12,091 nt of DNA from positions 1 to 12,091 of the forward strand of contig JALLAP010000549.1 of assembly GCA_036939355.1 (NCBI GenBank). Reading direction: 5' to 3'. Below are positions 1 through 7,349 of the stretch, one piece after another; the first letter of the stretch is position 1, and each line of letters begins with the position of its first letter. The notes under the pieces were generated by a model, which worked only from the letters and a program-made list of their open reading frames with translations, was not told the origin of the DNA and ran no database searches. A program made the position numbers and the translations under genes. The stretch is from Thalassiosira profunda. Taxonomy: Eukaryota > Bacillariophyta > Thalassiosirophyceae > Thalassiosirales > Thalassiosiraceae.

Positions 1-1386
1 AAGGGCAGTTTCAGCGACGTCTTCGAGGTCGTCTCCAAGGCCAAGCAGCCCACGTTAAGGTCCAGGGGACCGTCACGACGGGCCTCCGATCTCGGATCGC
101 CGCCCGCAATGAGCAAGACAAACGCGGCTGACGGCCGGCGCAAACCCCATCCCTTCCGAACCCCGCGCCGCGCCTCGCTGACCCTGTACACCAACAAAAG
201 CCACGAAGATCGGCCCAAGTTCGCCCTCAAGTGCCTCCGCCCACAAATCCGATCGGACGTCGAGCAGTTCCTCGTCGGGGCCGAGGATTTAGTCCACGAG
301 ACGGCGATGCTGGCCAACCTCGACCACCGGCATATCATCAAAATCCACGGCCGGGCGGCGGGGTGCGTGAGCGACGCGTTCAGGCTCAACGACGGCTACT
401 TCGGTAAGGCGGCGCATATGTCTCGAGTGTATTGCATCTATTGCTCTTGGATTGATCTTATACAATTCCATGTCGTGCGTCCGATTGCAGTGTTACTCGA
501 CCGGCTGAACGAAACGCTCCGAGATAGGATCGAGCGATGGCACCTCAGCCCCAAGTGCATGTACCAGGGGCCGACGCTGCCGCAGCTCGAGGTGGCACGG
601 GACGTGGCCGAGGCGGTGGCGTACTTGCATTCGAAGAAGATCATCTTTCGGGATTTGAAGGTGAGCGAACAAGCTTCGGAGTTTCCAACGAATTGCTGCA
701 ACATGATATGCTCATATCTTGTGCTCTTTTTGCAACACACCACCTCGCTCCCTCCAGCCTGCCAACGTTGGCTTCGACTCCGACGGCGTCCTCAAGGTGA
801 GCGTAGCGTGCACTGTTGATATCCGATCATTCATACGCTACTGTTGCTCACGTCTTGTGTTCTTTCTGCAACTCAGCTGTTCGACTTCGGATTCGCCTCG
901 GGCCTGCCCAAGAAGGACAGGGAGAATCCCTCCGGGCTCCTCTTCGATAGATGCGGCACTCCGCGCTGTGAGTCATCTCGCTTTCGCAAGTCCTTTTGTT
1001 CAAACTCATCTCTCACGCATCTTACGCTGCTTTCTCCAGACATGGCATCAGAGGTCGGACTTTGCACCGGATATTCTCTGCCCGCAGATGTGTACTCGTT
1101 CGGCATCCTCCTGTGGGAGATCTGTTCTCTCTCCAAGCCGTTCGCGGGCATCAACTCGAGCAGCAAGTTCGAGCGCGCGGTGTTCGTCGATGGGGCGAGG
1201 CCTACTGTCAATCCCAAGTGGCCCGCGGCCGTGGGCGACCTCATGCGGAAGTGCTGGGCGGGACCCCCGGGTATGAGGCCGGGCATGGAAGAGGTCAAGG
1301 CCATGCTCTCCGCGGCCATGAAGGCCATGGAAGGTGGCGAGAGAAGTGCTCCGAGGAGGGGCAATGTCCGACAGTTGCCTCAGTAG
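1..1386 (+). CDS. Tyrosine-kinase-like (TKL) protein kinase, 3' part, 5 exons
   Basis: Protein kinase missing its N-terminus; base 1 lies in the glycine-rich loop (KGSFSDVFEV). Exons 1-403, 491-660, 758-796, 877-967 and 1040-1386 join in frame to 349 residues plus TAG. All four introns are GT-AG (87, 97, 80, 72 nt). The first has a length divisible by three and no stop, so an ORF reads through it, but removing it joins GYF to VLLDRLNE cleanly. Visible motifs, counted from base 1: beta3 lysine in FALK (K77), helix-C Glu (E100), catalytic loop FRDLKPAN (187-194, His of HRD replaced by Phe), DFG (207-209), GTPRYMASEV in the activation segment, and DVYSFGILLWEI, typical of the TKL/TK group. An insert of about 55 residues between P-loop and beta3 carries two RRAS sites. 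All catalytic residues seen are present, so it is probably active. Substrate unknown. The ATG at 109 is internal, not the start. Confidence 0.93.
661..876 (+). other. Two introns flanking a 39-nt microexon
   Basis: Intron 661-757, microexon 758-796 (13 codons, PANVGFDSDGVLK) and intron 797-876. The microexon completes the catalytic loop and leads to DFG, so it cannot be skipped without killing the kinase, although skipping would keep the frame. The 3' halves of both introns are alike: 710-736 and 846-872 match at 23 of 27 positions, and all four differences are transitions. Both introns also begin GTGAGCG. Confidence 0.88.
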
Positions 1387-1558
1387 AATTAACCGTTGCA
1401 CGGCGCGGATTGATTGTATTGGTAGAAAGCGTGGTGATGCCTTAATCGTTCCAGACCCGCAAGATGTATGTAGTCTCAACGTAATGAAATGACGCCTAAG
1501 AGTGAAATCAGCTGTGAGATGTTGTTCTTTGCTGCTCCCTTTCATTTCAATCGACAGG
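1387..1558. other. Tail-to-tail intergenic spacer
   Basis: This holds the 3' ends of the TKL kinase (+) and the methyltransferase (-). I see no gene, no RNA and no canonical AATAAA. Both 3' UTRs must be shorter than about 170 nt or overlap. Confidence 0.7.
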
Positions 1559-2393
1559 TCATGGTTTGAAGATGTCCTTCGTATCTGGCGGAAAGAATTT
1601 GCCCGGAACCTCCCTCTGATAGGCGGCATACTCCTCTCCGTACGCCTCCACCAGCTTCGTCTCCTCGTAATCGCTCTTGGCATCGAGCACGAAAAACAAC
1701 GCCACCGTGAGGAGCAACCGCGCGATGGAATCGGTTATCAGGCTTAGCCCCGCCATTCCGCACAGCGCTCCCGCATACATTGGGTGGCGAATGTACGCAT
1801 AGATCCCGCCGTCGATCAGCGATCCCCGTCCAGACTGCGGATCGGCCGGGACGGGCCAGGGCGATAAGTTATTTCCCAGATCTGCCGCGGATCGATAGAC
1901 CAGATACAGCCCTCCTACGATCAGTGCGGGTCCGAGGATGGACAACAACGGCTCGCCGATTACCGGAATAGTTCCAGCTGCAATGAAAAGAAAGAGGCTG
2001 AATTGGGCGATGACGTAGGGCTCGCCGCGCTCGCCAAGCTTTCCCTGTGAAGAGCAGCAAGAAGAGTGCACATCATGTGAGTATCGGGATACCAGATACA
2101 TAGGCAGGAAGAGTGCACATCATATGCACCAAGAAATGAAATGAACTGCCCGTGCACTGCATTCATCAAACTCACCTCCAAACGTTGCCCTTGATGTCCG
2201 GAAGCGACGACAGGATCGACTCCAGCCCCCCGCTGACTCCCTCTCCCTCGGCCATCAACCGAGGGGTATCCTGCTTCGGAGGCAGGAGAGGCCTCGAGAG
2301 CGAGCGCCGGGCTGTCGGCGGCACGAACGCCGCGCAGGGCGCGACGCCGAGCGCCGCCGCCGAGACGGCGAGCAACGACGACGCGGAGACCAT
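1559..2393 (-). CDS. Plastid-targeted ICMT/PEMT-type membrane methyltransferase
   Basis: Probable SAM-dependent methyltransferase of the isoprenylcysteine carboxyl/phospholipid methyltransferase superfamily. Exon 1 starts at ATG 2393. It encodes a hydrophobic signal peptide (about residues 1-22) ending CAA before FVPP, an ASAFAP-like site, followed by a Ser/Arg/Pro-rich transit-like stretch; this implies import into the complex plastid. Exon 2 (2044-1559) has several membrane segments, the family motif YAYIRHPMYAG, then DYEETKLVEAYGEEYAAYQ near the C-terminus, which matches the conserved GxYxxxRHPxY...EE...YGxEYxxY pattern. Substrate cannot be read from sequence. The 131-nt intron (2175-2045) has a perfect GTGAGT donor and TTCACAG acceptor, but exons of 218 and 486 nt sum to one base short of a codon multiple. 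Either a base is missing or another splice is used; the phase-0 alternative donor at 2184 (GTTTGG) is weak. It faces the SDR gene across a 206-nt divergent promoter. Confidence 0.85.
2057..2123. repeat. Intronic direct repeat, 47-nt period
   Basis: Within the methyltransferase intron, 2057-2076 and 2104-2123 match at 19 of 20 positions (core GAAGAGTGCACATCAT), offset by 47 nt. The proximal copy sits just inside the 3' splice site. This looks like a local duplication that lengthened the intron. Confidence 0.85.
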
Positions 2394-2599
2394 GATGGCG
2401 GCACAGTCGATCCAGCGCCAGGAAGAGTGAGAGTGCTCGTCCAGGCTCGGACAGAGATTTTCTTTACTTTCTTTATGTCTTCAGATGTTGTACTATTCCT
2501 ACGTTTTTCATCAAAAGATACCGTTTTGCTCGGGAGGGTTCTCAAAACCTCGCTCAACCAGCTCAAAGCCAGCGGCGAGAAGCACCCAACCTATCAACC
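2394..2599. promoter_or_regulatory. Divergent promoter region, methyltransferase / SDR
   Basis: A 206-nt region between two ATGs pointing away from each other must hold both 5' UTRs and promoters. The SDR-proximal half is T-rich (2458-2475) and includes the element at 2471-2530 that recurs upstream of the sulfotransferase. No TATA box is convincing. Confidence 0.6.
2471..2530 (+). repeat. Upstream element, copy A
   Basis: It ends 70 nt before the SDR ATG. It shares TACTATTCCTACGTT exactly (2491-2505) with copy B at 3868-3882, followed in both by TCATCAAAA(A)GATACC and a T run. The flank before the core is also partly alike (TTTAYGTCTT). Role unknown: possibly a shared promoter or 5' UTR element, or a remnant of a dispersed repeat. 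Confidence 0.75.
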
Positions 2600-3767
2600 A
2601 TGAAGGCACTGTCAGGGTTCGTCGCCATCCTGTCCATCGGGATCGGCATCGTCCTCTCCCCGATCCCTACCCGCCTCGGCGTATACCGGTGGCTCGCGAC
2701 GAGGGATCCGGCGTCCCCCTGGCTCGTCGGTTTCACGCCCGCGTGAACTACGGCGTCGAATGGGGCTTCTCCTTCGACGATCTGTACTCCCGCGATTTGT
2801 CCGGCCAGCGTGCCATCGTGACGGGTGCCAATTCCGGGCTCGGCTTTGAGGTTGCAAAGAATCTGGCCAAGATCGGCGCCTCGGTGACGTGGCGTGTCGG
2901 AATGAGAAGAGGTGCAACGAGGCGGCCGATGCCATCCGTCGAGAGGGCGCGAAGGGCGAGGTGATCCCGATGACGTTGGACACGTCCTCCCTCAAGTCGG
3001 TCAAGAAGTTTGCCGATACCTACCTTGCAAAGAGCGAGGGAGCGATTGATATGCTTTTTCTCAATGCGGGCACGGATGGTGTCACCCCGCCCGGCGCCGA
3101 GTTCGTTCGTTCGGAAGACGGCATCGAGCTCGTCTTTGCAACAAAGTGAGAGGTTGCCAAGTTGGTTTGGACTCTTCTCCGGATGCATCTTTCCACTAAC
3201 GTCGCATCCTTTTTTTTCAGTGTCGTCGGGCATCACTTGCTTTACAAATTGTTGGAGCCTCGGATTCTGCAATCCGAGACGGGCAGGGTGGTCCTCACAT
3301 CATCCAACGCAAACTACAACGCGCCCACTGTGGACACAGACCTCGAGTCTCTCAACAATAAGGAACACACGCTGAAGGCCGAAGGACTAATGTACAATCA
3401 AAGCAAGCTCGCTCAGATCATGTGGACTAAGAAGTTGACGAGGAGCCTCGGGCCGGGCTCGTCGGTGTTCGTAAACTCGGGCCATCCCGGGTTCGTCAAG
3501 ACGGCGCTCTTCGATAAGAGTCAACACCCGTCCCCGATAAAGGAGATCCTCGACGCTTTGAAATCCTCCATGTGGTTGGCGGAAGATGCTGCGCTCACGT
3601 TGTTATATATTGGAGTTGCGACTGATGATCTGAAAGAGAAGGACATTCGAGGCAGTTATTATCACCCGATCGCAGTCGAGGTGGCTCCGAACCCAGTAGC
3701 GCTGGACAACGAGCTTCAGGGCAAGTTGTGGGTGTTCCTCGATGAGTTGGTGAAAGAATATGCATAA
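2600..3767 (+). CDS. Short-chain dehydrogenase/reductase, membrane-anchored, with two frame breaks
   Basis: NAD(P)-dependent oxidoreductase of the SDR family, of the retinol dehydrogenase/protochlorophyllide reductase-like kind; substrate unknown. ATG 2600 opens a hydrophobic N-terminal anchor (LSGFVAILSIGIGIVL). The cofactor motif TGANSGLG lies near 2821, the LFLNAG strand near 3056, and the catalytic YNQSK near 3392. One GT-AG intron, 3146-3220, has a CTAAC branch-like site and a T8 tract; it splits an Asn codon. The reading frame changes twice without a plausible intron. The start frame ends at TGA 2744 while homology continues in the next frame, and near 2890 the protein passes from GASVT to ACRNEKRC in a third frame. 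Both shifts equal one missing base. The rest is intact to TAA 3767, so I favour sequence error over decay. Codon use matches the neighbours. Confidence 0.85.
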
Positions 3768-3846
3768 AGTTGAGGAGTCACGGGAATCTAATGGAAATGG
3801 AGTAGTGTGTGTACGAAAAGAGAGTCAGTTCACCCTCCGCCCCCCT

Positions 3847-3908
3847 TTTTACGTCTTTGATTGGTGTTACTATTCCTACGTTGTCATCAAAAAGATACCT
3901 TTTGTTGC
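3847..3908 (+). repeat. Upstream element, copy B
   Basis: Second copy of the element at 2471-2530. The exact 15-nt core TACTATTCCTACGTT is at 3868-3882, followed by TCATCAAAAAGATACC. It ends 99 nt before the upstream ATG at 4007 and 177 nt before ATG 4085. The similarity covers about 60 nt with small gaps. Confidence 0.75.
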
Positions 3909-4006
3909 TTGGCTTGTCTCCTTTGCACTCCAGGAGGCTTCTCTCCTCTATCTCGCTCACTTCACCCACCCCCACCCACTCTCTCAGCCGCTGTCAAACA
4001 GCAACG

Positions 4007-4060
4007 ATGAGCACCACGAACCATGAATGTTCATCGGGACCGGCGGCTCCTCCTCTCTGA
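4007..4060 (+). promoter_or_regulatory. Upstream ORF (17 codons) in frame with the sulfotransferase
   Basis: ATG 4007 encodes 17 codons and ends at TGA 4058-4060. The same frame then stays open into the sulfotransferase, whose ATG is at 4085. A second upstream ATG at 4027 opens a 45-codon ORF in another frame that ends at 4164, inside the main coding sequence; a third at 4023 ends at TAG 4074-4076. If transcription starts before 4007, ribosomes must pass three upstream ATGs, which would lower translation. Otherwise the transcript starts later. Confidence 0.5.
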
Positions 4061-4084
4061 CGCGGGGTGCTTGTAGCACCAACA

Positions 4085-5164
4085 ATGAGACGACTGGCTC
4101 TGATTCGAAGACGCCCGGCCCCGAGGCACGAGGAGCAGAGGGAGCTTCTACTTGCGTCCAGTAATGGCCATCACCGGGGGCGGGGAGTGCTGCTGGTGAG
4201 AAATGTCCTGGCGACATTATTGCTGTCGGTGGCATTCTCGGCGCTCGGGTATGCGGTGGGGGCAGTTATAGCAGAGATGCTGACAACCGAAGCGCAGAGC
4301 TCCCCGGTCGATCTGAAAGCGAACAAGCAATTGCAAATCGCCAACTACATCGACGGAACCGCTCTCCTTCTCAACGTGCACATCACCCACCACGCCGGCA
4401 CGTCTGTGTGCCATCTGATGAAGAAGCTCGGGCCGGCTCCCGGCTTCGCGTGCATGGGCCCGGGCATCAAAGAGGGGACGAACCAAGAGTGGCCGGAGGG
4501 GATGCCCACACCACAGCCAGGCCATAGGAAGGCGTGGTCGTACAGGAATACCGCAACATATGCCGCGCGATTTCGTAAACTCTTTCACTTTGTGAGCCAG
4601 GAATACGGATACAGGATGCTTGAGGATCTCCACCGCACGGACTGGGAGAGCGACAATCTTGTCAGCATGATTGTGATGCGGCATCCGCTGGAGCGGTTCT
4701 TATCCGGAGGTCGGGGAGGAAAGTGTGGAGATTTTCACAATGGGTGGCCGATGGCGCTGACGGACGACCCGACGAATGAAACGCAGGCGTTGTATTGGGA
4801 GTATGCGAACGCCGAGTGCGCAGATAACTACGCGCTGAGAGTGCTGGCCAACACCACCGATTGCGTGGAGGGGGCAGAGACGACGATTGCTTGCCTCGAG
4901 AGTGCGAAAGAAGATTTGTTGAGACGTTTCACATTCATTTTAGACCAGTCTTGCCTGAGCGAGTCGATGGTGGAGTTGGGCCGACGATTGCACTTGAACA
5001 TCACCAAACGAGATCTCGAGAGTGACCAGCACCGCAAGCACCCTCCCACTGTGAGGGAGCGCTTGGGCAACGACACTCTTTACGAGTATTTGCAGGAGAG
5101 GTTCCGGAGGGATATCGCCCTGTATGAGTGGAGCAAGACGCAGAGTGTCGTGCAGTGTGATTAA
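4085..5164 (+). CDS. Type II membrane sulfotransferase
   Basis: PAPS-dependent carbohydrate-type sulfotransferase, probably Golgi. It has 359 residues from ATG 4085; the frame is open back to 4061 but has no other ATG there. A basic cytoplasmic tail (1-40) precedes one membrane segment (about 41-65), so the catalytic part would be luminal. HITHHAGTS (99-107) fits the 5'-phosphosulfate loop HIPKTGGTS of the Sulfotransfer_2/heparan 2-O type, with His where Lys is usual. VMRHPLERFLS (197-207) fits the 3'-phosphate loop. Sequons NET, NTT, NIT and NDT and several Cys agree with a luminal, glycosylated protein. The acceptor is unknown; cell-wall or mucilage polysaccharide is plausible for an alga. 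Single exon, ending TAA 5164, only 32 nt from the opposing copine stop. Confidence 0.88.
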   Translation: MRRLALIRRRPAPRHEEQRELLLASSNGHHRGRGVLLVRNVLATLLLSVAFSALGYAVGAVIAEMLTTEAQSSPVDLKANKQLQIANYIDGTALLLNVHITHHAGTSVCHLMKKLGPAPGFACMGPGIKEGTNQEWPEGMPTPQPGHRKAWSYRNTATYAARFRKLFHFVSQEYGYRMLEDLHRTDWESDNLVSMIVMRHPLERFLSGGRGGKCGDFHNGWPMALTDDPTNETQALYWEYANAECADNYALRVLANTTDCVEGAETTIACLESAKEDLLRRFTFILDQSCLSESMVELGRRLHLNITKRDLESDQHRKHPPTVRERLGNDTLYEYLQERFRRDIALYEWSKTQSVVQCD

Positions 5165-5196
5165 CTCAGCCACGAGTGATTCTCCGGGCCTATCTG
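5165..5196. other. Very short tail-to-tail junction
   Basis: Only 32 nt separate the sulfotransferase stop (5164) from the copine stop (5197, minus strand). Each mRNA must run into the other gene's coding region unless its 3' UTR is very short. Confidence 0.85.
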
Positions 5197-7349
5197 TTAT
5201 CCTTTCGGAGGAAGAATGTTGCGTCCCACGAAATAGTCCACTACCTCCTGGGGTACATTCATCAGCGCCTTCCTTGACAAGGCGTCGGGGTCAAACTGGT
5301 GTTCGCGGAACTCAACGAAGCTAAAACCGCCGAGCAAATCGTGCAACTGATGGAATTCGCTGAAGTCAGCCCTCCCGATGCCAACAACTACGACGGACAA
5401 CGGCAGCTGGAGATCACGGTAGGATTGGACCAGCTCTTCTGTTGATTGCAAATCGTTCACGATCCCATCGGTTAAGATCAACAGGACGCAGTATTGCTGG
5501 ATGGTGGATGACGATGACGCATTGTAAAATTTCTTCGACCTCGCCGCCGCCGCTCGCAAACAAGAGGTGACCGTTGTCGGGCCGCTCATGATCAAGTCCG
5601 TTTCGAACACTGTTCGGTATGCATCTAGGACTCCTTCCGTTCCCGTCGCTGTGGGACCGTGCCCGCATTGGAAGATGTGTCGGACAGCCCCTCCGTATTT
5701 CGCACCAAAGCCCCACACGGGATATTCTTTGGACGAGCTGTACTTCTCAATCGTAGTGCCCAGAGCCAGTATTGCCTCCTCGTAATCATTCATCATTCCA
5801 TCCCTCGAATAGTGCTGAGTTCCTGGTATTCTGGGATCGCCATTGGACGACGTGAAATCGATGGCCACGCAGAGATCAATGTCCAGCATTCCTGCCCTCA
5901 CATAATCAGAGAACCTTGGCCGCGAACCACTGGGCGCCAGCGCCGGGTTGAAGCTCGGAGTCGCTTCGCCATCCGTCATTTCGCACAGGCTGTTGTCGTC
6001 ACTGTCACTCTCGTCCGCATCGAACAAGAACCTCCGGGATCTTTGCGAGACATCGCCCGCGTGTTCGATGCTCGCCTTTACGACTGATATATTGCCCGTG
6101 ATGATATCCGACGTGCCTGCCCCTCCTGTAGGTGTGGGATGCAGATGAAACGATCTTCGGCGACCCCCCAACTCTTCTGTGCACTCTTTGGTAGGATAAA
6201 GTTCGTCGTCGCCTCCGTCGCCTGCGACCACCTTTGCATCAATCAAAGCTGCCACCGTCGTCTCGAACGCTCCAATCTCTTTGCACTTCCGCTTCTTGAC
6301 TNACCTTTGCATCAATCAAAGCTGCCACCGTCGTCTCGAACGCTCCAATCTCTTTGCACTTCCGCTTCTTGACTTTGAACACTTTGATCAAAATGGGAAG
6401 CGCGCTCCGATCCTCCTCCTGCGACAATTCCACCGTCGCCTCGTCCCAAAAGGGCGACACGCTCTCCTTGACGAGCGGAGAGCGGTACACCACGATCCAC
6501 GCCCCCGCCGAATTCCGGGAGACTTCAAAGTAAGTGTCGGGCTTTGCCTGGATGGTCTTCGGGAGGACTTTGCTTTTGAGCACCGAATGCGTGGGCACGA
6601 GGGAGTCGGCGCGCAGCCGCAGGGTGAGCATCTGGCTTTCAGATGATAGCGACGACGTGGCGAAAAGGCCGGGGGAGCGGGGATGGGATACACCGTTCGA
6701 TGACTGGTGCTCGAAATGCGCATATACCACCCCTCCCCTCCGCAGCCGGCGCGCCCGCACTTTTGTGGCACTTCCCAGCACGTCCTGCACGTCGAAGGCC
6801 GCCCGACCGAGGTGCTTTATGCCCGCGCCCCCCGGCTGTTTGCCCAATTTGTTCTCGAGGCTGGCGCGGAGACCCCCGCTTTTATTGGATTGCACCGCAA
6901 AAATGTCCACGAAGAAGAGCCGCTGCGCGCCGTACTCGTACTGCACGTCGAAGGACGCGGTCCACCGCGGGTTGGAGCTCTTGCAGACCACCTCCGTNCG
7001 CGCCGTACTCGTACTGCACGTCGAAGGACGCGGTCCACCGCGGGTTGGAGCTCTTGCAGACCACCTCCGTCTCGTTCTCCTCTCGGTCGCGCTCCCGCTG
7101 CCGCTCCGATAACTCCTCGCTCGTTTCCCCGATATTGTAGGAGCGGTCGCTCTCCATCAACGCCGGCGGCACGGGCGGGGGCAGCGCCGCGCCGATGTTT
7201 TGCTCGGCCGACAGCCACGAGATTTTTGCAAATGTGTCCGGCTGCGTCTGCAGGCCGGACTTGGGGAGATTGCCGGCGCGGAGGTGGAGGCGGAGGTTTG
7301 CGGATGGGCCATCCGACACATCATTCTCGTCGCTGGCGTCGAAGCTCAT
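5197..7349 (-). CDS. Copine (C2A-C2B-vWA), interrupted by two assembly joins
   Basis: Ca2+-dependent phospholipid-binding copine, expected to move to membranes when Ca2+ rises and recruit partners through its A domain. ATG 7349, TAA 5197. Two single Ns (6998, 6302), each between exact 72-nt copies, shift the frame; counting each copy once (removing 73 nt twice) leaves 2007 nt, an uninterrupted 668 residues with no intron. C2A is about 17-190 with a long loop insert (about 48-95: polyproline, then a charged stretch). C2B is about 215-325 with KPDTYFEV. An acidic linker (about 395-403) precedes the vWA domain (about 440-645) with the copine-type MIDAS AIDFTSSN and, later, LLILTDG. C2A keeps the Asp of QPDTF; I did not verify every Ca2+ ligand. 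Length fits the family (usually 530-600) plus the insert and linker. Divergent from RCC1. Confidence 0.93.
6230..6374. repeat. Exact 72-nt direct repeat around N 6302
   Basis: 6230-6301 and 6303-6374 are identical and separated only by an N. In the copine frame both encode the same residues (FKVKKRKCKEIGAFETTV region, end of C2B). The pattern is that of two contig ends that overlapped but were joined with a one-base gap instead of being merged. Confidence 0.95.
6926..7070. repeat. Exact 72-nt direct repeat around N 6998
   Basis: 6926-6997 and 6999-7070 are identical, separated by one N, again inside the copine (C2A region, CKSSNPRWTASFDVQ). The length equals that of the other repeat, which points to a fixed overlap or k-mer length in the assembly, not biology. 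Confidence 0.95.

Larger units (their letters stand above)
3768..4084 (+). promoter_or_regulatory. Intergenic region and 5' leader of the sulfotransferase
   Basis: 317 nt between the SDR stop and the first good ATG of the sulfotransferase, same strand. It holds the SDR 3' end, a C-run/T-run at 3839-3850, copy B of the upstream element, a long pyrimidine-rich stretch (about 3930-3992) that resembles a leader, and several upstream ATGs. No further gene seen. Confidence 0.6.

Noticed and set aside
109..819. Kinase as a single 236-codon ORF starting at 109
   Set aside because: It reads through two introns and starts inside the kinase domain, after the P-loop already encoded from base 1.
4067..4084. 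GTG start for the sulfotransferase
   Set aside because: A nuclear eukaryotic gene is expected to use ATG; the first in-frame ATG after the TGA at 4058 is 4085.
6230..7070. Real tandem duplications within copine domains
   Set aside because: The copies are identical, equal in length at two unrelated sites, and separated by an N; keeping them breaks the frame.
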